A DNA stretch of 64,000 nucleotides from Leptospira paudalimensis (GCF_026151345.1 NZ_JAMQPR010000001.1:535231-599230), one strand, 5' to 3'; positions 53,244 through 62,759 are shown, numbered from the stretch's first letter. The notes: generated by a model not told the origin, from the letters alone. Numbers and translations: made by a program.

Positions 53244-55763
53244 TTATGATTTTACGAGGTCTTTTTCAATCCAATCTACTGGTCTAATTTGTCCACGTTC
53301 TTCTGTGAATTGTATGTTTGGATCTGTTTCGCTACTATTGACAAAGTGTTTGAATTTTTTTTGTTTTTCAGGATCTTCAACAACATCTTTCCATTCGCAA
53401 TGATAGGTATTTACTAGATGTTTCATTTCTTCATCTAACTGTGAATTGGTACCAAGACGATCGTTGATCACGACGTCTTTTAAATACTCAATTCCACCTT
53501 CTAATTGTTCTAGCCATGTTGAAGTTCTCATTAATTTATCAGCTGTTCTGATATAAAACATCATATAACGATCAATGTACTTGATGCATGTATCTTCATC
53601 CAAATCTTCTGCAAAGAGAATTGCATGTTTTGGATTGACACCACCATTCCCACCGATGTATAAATTCCATCCTCTTTCGGTTGCGATGATTCCAAAATCT
53701 TTTCCACGAGCTTCTGCACATTCACGAATACAACCAGATACCCCACATTTTAATTTATGTGGTGCACGTATTCCTTTGTAACGTTCCTCTAGTTTTATGG
53801 CAAACGATGTACTGTCTTGAACTCCGAATCGACACCAAGTAGAACCAACGCAACTTTTAACTGTCCGCATTGATTTTCCATAGGCATGTCCACTTTCGAA
53901 TCCATGTTCCACCAAATCTTTCCAGATAGAAGGAAGTTGGTCAATCCTTGCACCTAATAAATCAATTCTTTGCCCACCAGTGATTTTACAGTACAAATTG
54001 TACTTTTTTGCAACATCGCCAATGACTATGAGTTTATCCGGAGTAATTTCTCCACCTGGAATCCTTGGTACTACTGAATATGTACCACCTCTTTGGATGT
54101 TGGCTAAATACTTATCGTTTGTGTCTTGGATTTCTCTGTGTTTTAAAATCGGTTCATTCCAAATACTAGCAATGATGGAAGCAACTGCTGGTTTACAAAT
54201 TTCACAACCATTCCCTTTCCCTATTTCTTTGATCGCATCTGGAAACGATTTTAATGATTTTACTTTGATGACTTGGTAAAGTTCTTTTCTTGAAAATTTA
54301 AAGTGTTCGCAAAGGTGTTCTGTTACTACTTTTCCTTGTGTTTTTAATTCTGCTTTGAGTATAGAATTCACTTGGGGCAAACAGCCACCACAACCACTCC
54401 CTGCTTTGGAACAATTTTTAAGACTTGTGATATCGAAACATTCCTTCTCTCGGATTGCCGTTAAGATATCTCCTTTGGATACATTATTGCAGGAACAAAT
54501 TTTTGCTTCATCAGGAAGGGTATCAGCTCCAAAAAGATTTTCAGAAGAGACAGATCCAACAATTAATGTTTCTGGTTCTTCCGGTAATTCCATTTTGTTG
54601 AGATAAAAAGATAATAAATTACCGTACGCCTTTGCATCCCCAACAAGGATTCCTCCGAGTAAATACTTTCCATCAGGAGATATAACAAGTTTTTTATAAA
54701 CTCCACTCCTTGGATTTTTAAACACGATTGGTAAATGTTCATTTTGTCCTAGTGCATCTCCAAATGAAGCCACTTCCACACCAATTAACTTTAGTTTAGT
54801 GGAGAGATCGGATCCAGAATATACCTTTGGTTTATTCCCTGGACTGCATAGATTAAACGCCAATGTTTCTGCCATCTCATAACCAGGAGCCACAAGACCG
54901 TAGATAAAGTTTCTGTGGAGTGCAACTTCACCGATGGCATAAATTCCATAGACATTGGTTCCCATGCCATCATCAACAATGATACCACCGCGTTCACCAA
55001 CTGTGATACCTGCTTCTTTTGCCAATTCATCTCTTGGACGAATCCCCGCTGACACAATTAATAAATCGAAATCTAAAGTTCCCCCATCTTTAAAAGCAAA
55101 ACCTTCAATTTTTTTGTCTCCCAAAACTCTTTCTGTTTGTTTGTTTAAATGGATTTCAACACCAATTTCTTCAATTTTTGATTTTAAGATGGCAGCTCCA
55201 CCATCGTCCAATTGGCGTGGCATAAGTCTTGGTGCAAATTCGATGACATGAGTTTCTTTTCCTAAATCAACAAGTGCCTTCGCTGCTTCTAAACCTAGCA
55301 AACCTCCACCAAGCACTGCTGCCTTTTTTATTTTTTTACTGTATTCTAATGTTTCTTCTAAGTCTTCAATGGTTCGGTATACAAAAACTCCTTCTTTGTC
55401 TAAACCTTCGAGAGGTGGAATAAATGGAGACGAACCAGTAGCAAAAATCAATTCATCAAATTCTAATTCCGTTCCTAAACTTGTGACCAGTTTTCTACGT
55501 ACGGTATCCAATGATACAGCAGGTTCTGATAATAATAATTTGATTCCGTTACTTCTATACCAATCAGGGGCAGAAAGATACAATGTATCGGCAGAACGGT
55601 TGGCAAAGTATTCCGAAAGATGTACACGATCATAAGCGCGTCTTGGTTCTTCACCGAGCACTGTAATTTCAAATTTGTCAGTCCCACCATATTCCACGAG
55701 TTTTTCACAGAATCTGTGACCCACCATTCCATTTCCAATAACAACTAACTTCCGCTTGATCAT
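53244..55763 (-). CDS. nirB: NADH-dependent nitrite reductase large subunit NirB
   Basis: 839 residues. Order: FAD/NAD reductase (about 1-400; IGNGMVGHRFCE, FATGSSPFIP, GGGLLGLEAA, YAIGEVAL), BFD-like [2Fe-2S] domain (about 415-465; CSCNNVSKGD, GSGCGGC), a second short C-x2-C segment, a sulfite-reductase ferredoxin-like half, and the siroheme/[4Fe-4S] domain (about 640-715; SCVGSTWCRFG and CGVSGCIRECAEARGKD). Reduces nitrite to ammonium in the cytoplasm. It heads the nirB-nirD-cobA-moaCB-moeA operon. The sigma54-type promoter at 55827-55843 gives a leader of about 53 nt. Its N-terminal half is paralogous to the C-terminal half of NasA. Confidence 0.93.
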   Translation of the reverse strand: MIKRKLVVIGNGMVGHRFCEKLVEYGGTDKFEITVLGEEPRRAYDRVHLSEYFANRSADTLYLSAPDWYRSNGIKLLLSEPAVSLDTVRRKLVTSLGTELEFDELIFATGSSPFIPPLEGLDKEGVFVYRTIEDLEETLEYSKKIKKAAVLGGGLLGLEAAKALVDLGKETHVIEFAPRLMPRQLDDGGAAILKSKIEEIGVEIHLNKQTERVLGDKKIEGFAFKDGGTLDFDLLIVSAGIRPRDELAKEAGITVGERGGIIVDDGMGTNVYGIYAIGEVALHRNFIYGLVAPGYEMAETLAFNLCSPGNKPKVYSGSDLSTKLKLIGVEVASFGDALGQNEHLPIVFKNPRSGVYKKLVISPDGKYLLGGILVGDAKAYGNLLSFYLNKMELPEEPETLIVGSVSSENLFGADTLPDEAKICSCNNVSKGDILTAIREKECFDITSLKNCSKAGSGCGGCLPQVNSILKAELKTQGKVVTEHLCEHFKFSRKELYQVIKVKSLKSFPDAIKEIGKGNGCEICKPAVASIIASIWNEPILKHREIQDTNDKYLANIQRGGTYSVVPRIPGGEITPDKLIVIGDVAKKYNLYCKITGGQRIDLLGARIDQLPSIWKDLVEHGFESGHAYGKSMRTVKSCVGSTWCRFGVQDSTSFAIKLEERYKGIRAPHKLKCGVSGCIRECAEARGKDFGIIATERGWNLYIGGNGGVNPKHAILFAEDLDEDTCIKYIDRYMMFYIRTADKLMRTSTWLEQLEGGIEYLKDVVINDRLGTNSQLDEEMKHLVNTYHCEWKDVVEDPEKQKKFKHFVNSSETDPNIQFTEERGQIRPVDWIEKDLVKS

Positions 55764-55826
55764 GACTGTACCTAATCCAAGAATCGAAACTAAAGTTACC
55801 GATCACGATAACTTACTATCCATTCA

Positions 55827-55843
55827 TGCACGAAGTGTACCTA
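55827..55843 (-). promoter_or_regulatory. Sigma54 promoter of the nirB operon
   Basis: Minus strand TAGGTACACTTCGTGCA: GG-N10-GC spacing exact. The first eight bases after the T match the narK promoter (GGTACACTT). The -24 and -12 boxes deviate slightly more than those of narK and nasA. Predicted start near 55816. Confidence 0.6.
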
Positions 55844-56154
55844 AGAAAGGCATCTAGTTTAAAAAAAGCCTAAATGAGAGAAGATTCGTAAGTTATTTAT
55901 ACAAAATGTCCATAATTTGTTAGAATATTCGAATTCCATTATAAACGAAGGAAAAACAATCTCCTTTTTTGGCCGAATGATTCGAGAGTTTCGGATTTGG
56001 AGTTAGATTGTTTCATGAATCTAGTAGCAAAATGTGTACAATGCGTACGATATGATCGTTTGATTCTGCCGAGGACTGTTCCAATTGGTTGGGGTTTAAT
56101 GAGATTTTAAGAATATTCTTCTTTGAATAAGCATTTTTATGAAATTTTCAGCAT
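55844..56154. other. Regulatory region between nirB and nasA
   Basis: No gene is seen in this AT-rich space between divergent operons. It contains an activator-like site (56032-56051). No other repeat or RNA gene was recognised. Confidence 0.5.
56032..56051. promoter_or_regulatory. Probable enhancer-binding-protein site between nirB and nasA
   Basis: ATGTGTACAATGCGTACGAT, matching the narK upstream site at 15 of 20 positions with identical TGTAC-N4-CGTAC spacing. It is centred about 140 bp before the nasA start and about 225 bp before the nirB start. Confidence 0.6.
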
Positions 56155-56171
56155 TTGGCATAAATATTGCT
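56155..56171 (+). promoter_or_regulatory. Sigma54 promoter of nasA
   Basis: TTGGCATAAATATTGCT, with GG-N10-GC spacing exact. The start predicted 12 bp after the GC is 56182, one base before the GTG codon, so the messenger may be leaderless. Confidence 0.75.
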
Positions 56172-56182
56172 GACTTTCTTTT

Positions 56183-59100
56183 GTGCAAACTACAGAAACC
56201 TATCCTTCTACTTGTTCTTATTGTGGTGTTGGTTGTGGTGTCCTTGTCGAAAAATTAGAAAAAAATGAAATTCGAATCGAAGGGGACAAAGACCATCCAG
56301 CCAATTTGGGTTTACTTTGTTCGAAAGGGAGAAACCTACATTACACTGTGATGGATCGAAGTGATCGGATTTTGACTCCGATGCAGAGGGTAAACAGAAC
56401 TTCGGATCTCTCTAGAATTTCCTGGGATGAGGCATTGGATGCAATCAGTGATAAGTTCAAACAAATCATCAGAGCACATGGTCCAGATTCAGTTGGGTTT
56501 TATGTATCAGGTCAATTATTAACAGAAGAATATTATATTATCAATAAGTTGATCAAAGGGTTTATCGGAAGTAATAACATCGATACAAACTCTAGGCTTT
56601 GTATGAGTTCTGCCGTTGTGGGATATAAGATGGCGTTAGGTGAAGATAGTGTGCCAGTTTCTTATGAAGACATTGAACTTGCGGATTGTTTCCTCATTGC
56701 GGGTGCAAACCCAGCTTGGTGCCATCCGATTTTATTTAGAAGGATAGAAGCACAAAAAAAGAATTTTCCCAATACAAAACTCATAGTTGTAGATCCTAGA
56801 AAAACTGATACTTGCGAGGATGCTGATTTACATTTACAAATCCATCCTGGGACTGATATTTATCTCTTCCACGCAATTGCCAAAATTTTAATCGATAACA
56901 ATTGGATTGATCATGAATTTATCGAATCTCACACAGAAGGTTTTGATGGGTTAAGTATTTTTCTAAGAACGTTTGATTTACAAGAAGCTGCCAATACCTG
57001 TGGCATTCCTTTGTTAGAGATCGAGTTGGCAGCCAAGTACATCCATGAGGCAAAAGGATTTTTGTCATTATGGGCAATGGGTTTGAATCAAAGTGTGATT
57101 GGTGTGAATAAAAATTTAGCTTTGCTCAATTTATCTCTGATCACAGGCAAAATCGGAAAACCAGGATCAGGTCCATTTTCTTTAACTGGCCAACCAAATG
57201 CAATGGGTGGAAGAGAAGTAGGAGGCCTTTGTAATTTATTACCTGCACACCGTGACCTGAGTAATCCTCTTCATCGGAAGGAAGTAGAAAGATTCTGGAA
57301 CATCGCTGAAGATACAATCCAAAGTAAACCAGGTTTTACTGCAGTTGAAATGTTTGAAAACCTAAAAACAGGTAAAATGAAAGCAGTTTGGATCGTATGC
57401 ACAAATCCAACTACGAGTTTGCCAGATGCTAGGATGGTAGAACAAGGGTTACGTGAGGCAGAACTTGTAATTGTACAGGATATCTCGATGAGTTCTGCGG
57501 CCATCCCATATGCAGACTATGTTTTACCAGCAGCAGGATGGGCAGAAAAACAAGGTACAATGACAAATTCAGATCGTAGAGTGACTTACTTATCCAAAAT
57601 TATAGAACCTCCTGGCGAAGCGATGGCTGATACTTGGATCATCCAAAAATTTGCAACCAGGATGGGGTTTGGTTCATTTTTCTCATACAAAACGGAAGAA
57701 GATGTATTTTTAGAACATTGTGCTTTGACGGAAGGGACAAAGATTGATATTAGTGGATTAGATTATTCGATATTACAGAAGAAGAGATCAGTACAATGGC
57801 CTTTTCCTAAAAATAGTTTGGATGGAACTCCTAGATTATTTACAGATCATATTTTTTATCGTGCAAATGGCAAAGCTAAGATTTTTGATGTCACACCAGA
57901 TGATACTTCAGAAAAAACTTCTGAAACATATCCTTTGATCCTCACTACAGGTAGAATCCGAGACCAATGGCACACAATGACAAGGACAGGGAAAGTCCGA
58001 AAACTAATGGAACACAAATCGGAGCCTTACCTTGAAATCCATCCAAAAGATGCAAATGTCATTGGGGTTATTGATGGTAGTATTGTTGAAGTTCTGAATG
58101 AAAGAGGAAGTGTTCGTGTGAAAGCGAAACTCACGGATTCTATCAAAATGGGAACTGTATTTTTGCCGATGCATTGGGGAAAAAAAAATAAGAATGATGC
58201 TTTTAGAGCCAATAATTTAACGAATAAAGAGTATGATCCTTTTTCCAAACAACCTGGGTTCAAAATATCTGCGGTAAAGGTCATTCCATATAAAAAAGAA
58301 AAAGATAAAATCCTCATCATCGGTGGTGGCAATAGTACTTCTGCATTTATCAAACATTACAAAGAACTTTGTCCAGAAGATGAAATCACTGTTTTATGTA
58401 AGGAAGAAAATCCATTATACAATCGGATTTTATTACCTGATTTCATCAGTGGTGAAAAAGAATTCATTGAGTTAGCTAGTGTCAGTGGAGAAGAGGTTGA
58501 GAATTGGGAGATTAAATTACATACTTCAACCTCCGTAACAGAAATTTTACCTGAAGCAAAAATTGTTAAGGATTCGATGGGTAATGTTTATTCCTATAAT
58601 AAACTAATCATTGCAACAGGGAGTAGTCCTCAAATTCCAAAATCAATTTCTCCATCAATGGTGGGTGTATTTAGTTTAAGAGCAAAAACAGATGCTGATA
58701 AAATCAAAGGTTTTTTTGTCCCTGATTCTTTTGCCTTAATTGTTGGCGGTGGACTACTTGGATTGGAACTTGCTTCAGCACTTAAGTCTCTTGGTGTCAA
58801 AGTGACAGTTCTTGTTCGCACAAATCGATTGATGTCCAAACAATTGGATGTTGTTGCTTGTGATATTTTGAAAGAGGAAATTGAAAGCCGTGGAATTGAA
58901 GTTTTATTCAATTCCGAAATTAAAAAAGTACATGGATACGATCGAGTCACTTATGTTGAATTAAAGGATGGAAAAAAACTTTATCCTGATGGAATCGTAT
59001 ATGCGATGGGAACTAGCCCCAATTTGACTTTGGCAAAAGAGATGGGTATTGAAATTGGTGAAGGCATAAAAGTAAACGAATTTTTACAAACATCAGATCC

Positions 59101-59701
59101 TGATATATATGCAATTGGAGAAGTCGCTGAACACACATCAGGTGTATATGGAACGGTACTTGCCGCCGAAGAACAAGCAAAAGTAGCAGCAAATCACATT
59201 TATGGTTACCAGTTCCAATCTTATTCTGGGTCTTTACATTCGAATCTTTTAAAAATTCCAGGTTTAGAACTTGTTTCTCTTCGTTTGCCAGGCATTCAAT
59301 TTGAGAATTTAACTGATGAATATGAAGAAATCGTTTTCCTCGATCGGAAAAGATGCAAATACAAAAAATGTATCGTAAAAGGTGACAAACTGGTAGGTGC
59401 TATTCTTGTTGGAGATAAATCGGAATTTGTAGAATATAAAACTCTAATCGCTTCAGGATTAGAGTTAGGAGAGAAACGAAACCAACTTTTATCTAGCATT
59501 TCAACCGCCAAACAGCCAAAAGGTGCCTTGGTTTGCTCTTGTAATGGCGTTGGAAAAGGGAATATCGAGGATGAAATTCTTTGCGGTGCTAAAAATTTAG
59601 CAGAAGTGATGGAAAAAACGGGAGCTGGGACTGGTTGCGGAAGTTGCCGGCCAGAAGTGAGTCAGATCATTAAAAATATGGTCTCCAATTCATATTCCTA
59701 G
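56183..59701 (+). CDS. nasA: Assimilatory nitrate reductase fused to FAD/BFD electron-transfer module
   Basis: 1172 residues from a GTG; an in-frame stop four codons upstream leaves no longer option. Residues about 1-700: NasA with [4Fe-4S] site (CSYCGVGCG, LLCSKG), Mo-ligand Cys in NSRLCMSS, IVVDPRKTDTCEDADL, and the C-terminal HWGKKN loop. Residues about 710-1100: FAD/NAD oxidoreductase (ILIIGGGNSTSAFI, YNRILLPDFISGE, IIATGSSPQIP, VGGGLLGLELASAL, YAIGEVAEH). Residues about 1115-1170: BFD [2Fe-2S] domain (CSCNGVGKG, GTGCGSCRPE). Known: in Bacillus the reductase NasC and the electron-transfer NasB are separate. Inference: single-chain NADH:nitrate reductase. Divergent from nirB; sigma54 promoter directly upstream. 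Confidence 0.92.
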   Translation: MQTTETYPSTCSYCGVGCGVLVEKLEKNEIRIEGDKDHPANLGLLCSKGRNLHYTVMDRSDRILTPMQRVNRTSDLSRISWDEALDAISDKFKQIIRAHGPDSVGFYVSGQLLTEEYYIINKLIKGFIGSNNIDTNSRLCMSSAVVGYKMALGEDSVPVSYEDIELADCFLIAGANPAWCHPILFRRIEAQKKNFPNTKLIVVDPRKTDTCEDADLHLQIHPGTDIYLFHAIAKILIDNNWIDHEFIESHTEGFDGLSIFLRTFDLQEAANTCGIPLLEIELAAKYIHEAKGFLSLWAMGLNQSVIGVNKNLALLNLSLITGKIGKPGSGPFSLTGQPNAMGGREVGGLCNLLPAHRDLSNPLHRKEVERFWNIAEDTIQSKPGFTAVEMFENLKTGKMKAVWIVCTNPTTSLPDARMVEQGLREAELVIVQDISMSSAAIPYADYVLPAAGWAEKQGTMTNSDRRVTYLSKIIEPPGEAMADTWIIQKFATRMGFGSFFSYKTEEDVFLEHCALTEGTKIDISGLDYSILQKKRSVQWPFPKNSLDGTPRLFTDHIFYRANGKAKIFDVTPDDTSEKTSETYPLILTTGRIRDQWHTMTRTGKVRKLMEHKSEPYLEIHPKDANVIGVIDGSIVEVLNERGSVRVKAKLTDSIKMGTVFLPMHWGKKNKNDAFRANNLTNKEYDPFSKQPGFKISAVKVIPYKKEKDKILIIGGGNSTSAFIKHYKELCPEDEITVLCKEENPLYNRILLPDFISGEKEFIELASVSGEEVENWEIKLHTSTSVTEILPEAKIVKDSMGNVYSYNKLIIATGSSPQIPKSISPSMVGVFSLRAKTDADKIKGFFVPDSFALIVGGGLLGLELASALKSLGVKVTVLVRTNRLMSKQLDVVACDILKEEIESRGIEVLFNSEIKKVHGYDRVTYVELKDGKKLYPDGIVYAMGTSPNLTLAKEMGIEIGEGIKVNEFLQTSDPDIYAIGEVAEHTSGVYGTVLAAEEQAKVAANHIYGYQFQSYSGSLHSNLLKIPGLELVSLRLPGIQFENLTDEYEEIVFLDRKRCKYKKCIVKGDKLVGAILVGDKSEFVEYKTLIASGLELGEKRNQLLSSISTAKQPKGALVCSCNGVGKGNIEDEILCGAKNLAEVMEKTGAGTGCGSCRPEVSQIIKNMVSNSYS

Positions 59702-59733
59702 AAGATTCATCCTTTTATATTTTTGATTGGATT

Positions 59734-60900
59734 TTAGATCCTATTTTTATCTCCAATGGAAGTAAATGTTTTAAATCCAATGGATGTATAGTGGATACTC
59801 GTTCCAACAATCATCGCAATCAGAAATCCATAAGGTAATCCACTGGCAAGTAAACCTGTCATAATCACGATGATAAACTCTTTGCTATTCTGAAATGAGT
59901 CTTTGATCAATAAAATAAGTGATAATGATTCAAAAAAAAGTAATGTACCTAAGATAGGTAAAGGAAACGCTTTTATCAAAATATCTAACCCATTCCCCAT
60001 AAATAAACCAGATAAGAGATAAAACAAGCCATACAATAGAACGGAAACACCTGTTCTACCTCCAAATGTATAGTGACCTACCATTCCACCAGCACCATGA
60101 CAACAAGGTATCCCGCTAAAAAATGGTGAGATCAAATTCATGATAGAATAAGAAAAACCAATCTTTTTAATTGTGACTGGTTTTTTATTTGGGAATAGGT
60201 CATCTGATATTTGTTTTGTGGCAAGGATTGAATTCCCTATTGATAAAGGAATTTGAGGGAGTGTTAATAATATAAATCCCTTTAAGATCATTTCAAGATT
60301 TGGAACGTATATTTTTGGTAGATTGATTTCAAATTTTGAAAATGTTGAATATGTTTCAAAATGAAAGAATAAAGAATACATAAATCCAAAAAAGATAACA
60401 ACTATTGAAGCAGGAACTTTTCGATTATCGATCAGTAGAATGATACACAGAAAGGAGATTCCAGCCAATATATAACCTTTAGCACTTTCAGAAGGGATAT
60501 ATTCCTTGAAGGCAAGCATACTCAGACTAATTCCTAATCCAAGTTGTAACCCTCTGACAACTGACTTTGGAACAAATTTTGCTATTTTTTCGAGTATTCC
60601 TGTCGTTGAAAAAAACAACATTAGAATTCCAATGCTTAAACCTCCACCTAACACGATAGGGCCTGCAATTTTTCCGGTAATTACGATTGTTGCCATTGCT
60701 TTAAGAGGTTGGACAGGCATTGGTCTTTTGTAGATAATGCCTGTTAGTATTTGCATACAACCAAATATAATGAAAACACTTGGAGCGTGAAGCCCTGCCG
60801 CTAACACCATCGCAATGAGAATTGGAAAATCAGTTCCAATATCGCCGAAAGCACCTGCAATTTCATTCCGATTGAAGGCAAAATCTTTTTGTTTCCACAT
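59734..60900 (-). CDS. MOT1-type molybdate transporter
   Basis: 388 residues with ten or more membrane segments. The signatures of MOT1 (putative sulfate/molybdate transporter, MFS_MOT1/SulP-related) are clear: NEIAGAFGDIGTDFPILIA, RPMPVQPLKAMATIV, and PCCHGAGGMVGHYTFGGRTG. Known: MOT1 proteins carry molybdate with high affinity in algae and plants. Inference: supplies molybdate for the cofactor of NasA. Convergent with nasA. No sigma54 promoter was found upstream of its start. Confidence 0.85.
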   Translation of the reverse strand: MWKQKDFAFNRNEIAGAFGDIGTDFPILIAMVLAAGLHAPSVFIIFGCMQILTGIIYKRPMPVQPLKAMATIVITGKIAGPIVLGGGLSIGILMLFFSTTGILEKIAKFVPKSVVRGLQLGLGISLSMLAFKEYIPSESAKGYILAGISFLCIILLIDNRKVPASIVVIFFGFMYSLFFHFETYSTFSKFEINLPKIYVPNLEMILKGFILLTLPQIPLSIGNSILATKQISDDLFPNKKPVTIKKIGFSYSIMNLISPFFSGIPCCHGAGGMVGHYTFGGRTGVSVLLYGLFYLLSGLFMGNGLDILIKAFPLPILGTLLFFESLSLILLIKDSFQNSKEFIIVIMTGLLASGLPYGFLIAMIVGTSIHYTSIGFKTFTSIGDKNRI

Positions 60901-61043
60901 AGTTATGTGTAAGTTGTCCGCTTCTTAATAGATCAGAAACTGTATTTTAACGCTCTATTAAAAAAGTGAAATTAGAAAGAATCCTTTGATAGAAGTTACT
61001 TGAAAATGAGACCTAATCTCAAATAAATGGAAGAATCAGAGGA

Positions 61044-62141
61044 ATGGAAACAAAATTGAAAGCAAAACGTTTCTACCAACTCCATTTGTTTCTAGGAATT
61101 TTTGGATCTAGTTTTTTACTCGTGATTGGGATCACAGGATCCTTACTTGTTTATGGGAAAGAAATCCAGTCTTTCTTGACTCCCATACAAATTCCAAACC
61201 TAACGCATCGACTTTCATTTGATGTTCTTTACCAACGGCTTGTTCCGCAACTGCCTGAGGGGAGTATTGCTGGTTGGTTGGTGTCTGATCTTTCAAACCA
61301 ACCCGATCAAATATGGTTTCATGACACAAACATTCCGAGTAAGGAAGTTGTGTATTTACTTGATCCTTACAATGGAAAGATCATTGGTTCATTAAATGAA
61401 GATCGCAGTGATAGTATTTATGGATTTATTTTAGTACTACATTATAGTTTATTTTTTGGGAAAATTGGATATTTTTTAACAGGATGTTTTGCAATTGTAT
61501 ATTTTTTACTCGTGATTACGGGAATCAAATTGTACAAACGATTTTGGATTAGTTTATTTCGTTTTCGATGGAAAGAGAGTATTCAAATCTTATTTTCCGA
61601 TTTACACAAGTTTGTCGGAATTAATTTTATATGGTTTCATTTAATTTTATCAGTCACTGGTGCTTGGTGGAGCATACGAGATACAATCATTCGGACCGAG
61701 TCAGAAGAAAAAATTGTTCATGGACTATGGACAAACTCTAAGTCTATCGAATCTTTGATAGAAAATACTAAAACAAAAATACATGGTTTTAATTTAGGAT
61801 ATATTTCATTTCCGCATCATTCAAAGGATGAACCAATCGGTTTATATGGAAACCGAAACAATTCGAATGGTTTTGAAAGTCGATACGGTTCTTATGTTTT
61901 ATTTGATACAAACACAAACCAATTGTTGAAACTCGTTGATATTTCGAGAGAACCAATCCAAAATCAATTTTTAGATTCGTTTCGTCCTCTCCACTTTGGA
62001 ACCTTTGCAAACCATTTCAGTAAAGTGATTTGGATACTTTGTGGTCTATCCCCAGCAGTTTTATCTGTGAGTGGGATTATGATATTTTATCAAAAACGAA
62101 AAAATAAAAGGAAAGTTCTAAAACAAAAAACCCAATCTTAA
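61044..62141 (+). CDS. PepSY-associated membrane protein
   Basis: 365 residues with four strong membrane segments (about 13-35, 130-160, 188-212 and 328-352). The opening helix HLFLGIFGSSFLLVIGITGSLLVY and the later LHKFVGINFIWFHLILSVTGAWWSI match PepSY_TM (iron-regulated membrane protein) family. Members often sit beside TonB receptors and reduce or handle iron complexes; the haem- or flavin-binding histidines at helix ends are consistent. It is convergent with the lipoprotein and receptor genes that follow. Inference: partner in uptake of a metal complex. Confidence 0.82.
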   Translation: METKLKAKRFYQLHLFLGIFGSSFLLVIGITGSLLVYGKEIQSFLTPIQIPNLTHRLSFDVLYQRLVPQLPEGSIAGWLVSDLSNQPDQIWFHDTNIPSKEVVYLLDPYNGKIIGSLNEDRSDSIYGFILVLHYSLFFGKIGYFLTGCFAIVYFLLVITGIKLYKRFWISLFRFRWKESIQILFSDLHKFVGINFIWFHLILSVTGAWWSIRDTIIRTESEEKIVHGLWTNSKSIESLIENTKTKIHGFNLGYISFPHHSKDEPIGLYGNRNNSNGFESRYGSYVLFDTNTNQLLKLVDISREPIQNQFLDSFRPLHFGTFANHFSKVIWILCGLSPAVLSVSGIMIFYQKRKNKRKVLKQKTQS

Positions 62142-62151
62142 AAATTGGGTT
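62129..62151. terminator. Terminator of the PepSY gene
   Basis: Stem AACCCAAT / ATTGGGTT with a 7-nt loop, overlapping the PepSY stop codon, followed by T-rich sequence. It lies between convergent genes and could serve both. Confidence 0.6.
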
Positions 62152-62179
62152 CTTCTTGGTTTGTAATCTGATCTAATCT

Positions 62180-62743
62180 TTATTGCCAACACTTTGTAGG
62201 ATCATAACAAACATATGTTCCGTTATACCCTTCGCATGCTTCTTTTGCATTTTTTAAATTGTTAATTCCATAATAAATGTAAGCTGGAATCAAATATTTG
62301 TGTTCACCTTCTGTGGAATAAGCATAAGGGATCAAATCATTGATACCATCCACTCCATCATAATGGCATGCACTTATTTTATTGTTGATAGCACAGGGTC
62401 CATTGATCCTTTCTACTACTATATCAATTCCAATCGCATTTCCAATAGTGGCGTAAGTTTGTTCAATATTTAATTCCCATTCAGCTTGTTTTTCTAAGTA
62501 TGCTGTTGAGTATTCCCGACAAAATAAATGCGGACCATTTTTAATACTAAATCGATGGCTATAAGCAATCGTTAGTCCTAGTTTTTGGCCTTCACTCAAA
62601 CTGTTTGCATTTAATTGTTGCAATGTTACAATTTCTACCAATTCATTGTTTGTGATTTTTGATTTAGGATCAAAAAGGTTACATTGGAAACTGTTTACTC
62701 CAATGAAAAAAGATAGAGATAGAATTTTAATTTTTGTTTTCAT
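62180..62743 (-). CDS. Small lipoprotein near a TonB receptor, unknown
   Basis: 187 residues. A signal ends in a lipobox-like NSFQC. The mature part has several cysteines (CREY, NGPCAINNKISACHYDG, EACEGYNGTYVCYDPTKCW) that could form disulfides, suggesting an extracytoplasmic, structured protein. No family was recognised. It starts 16 bp after the stop of the TonB-dependent receptor on the same strand, so it is probably co-transcribed and may bind the same ligand. Confidence 0.6.
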   Translation of the reverse strand: MKTKIKILSLSFFIGVNSFQCNLFDPKSKITNNELVEIVTLQQLNANSLSEGQKLGLTIAYSHRFSIKNGPHLFCREYSTAYLEKQAEWELNIEQTYATIGNAIGIDIVVERINGPCAINNKISACHYDGVDGINDLIPYAYSTEGEHKYLIPAYIYYGINNLKNAKEACEGYNGTYVCYDPTKCWQ

Positions 62744-62759
62744 ATTGTTCTCCGCAAAT

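Noticed and set aside
54791..55744. Additional frames within nirB
   Set aside because: nirB is a complete, recognisable enzyme in one frame, so the others are shadows.
55827..55841. TGCAC-N4-TGTAC box before nirB, first read as an operator
   Set aside because: The same bases form a -24/-12 element with exact spacing, so it is listed as the nirB promoter.
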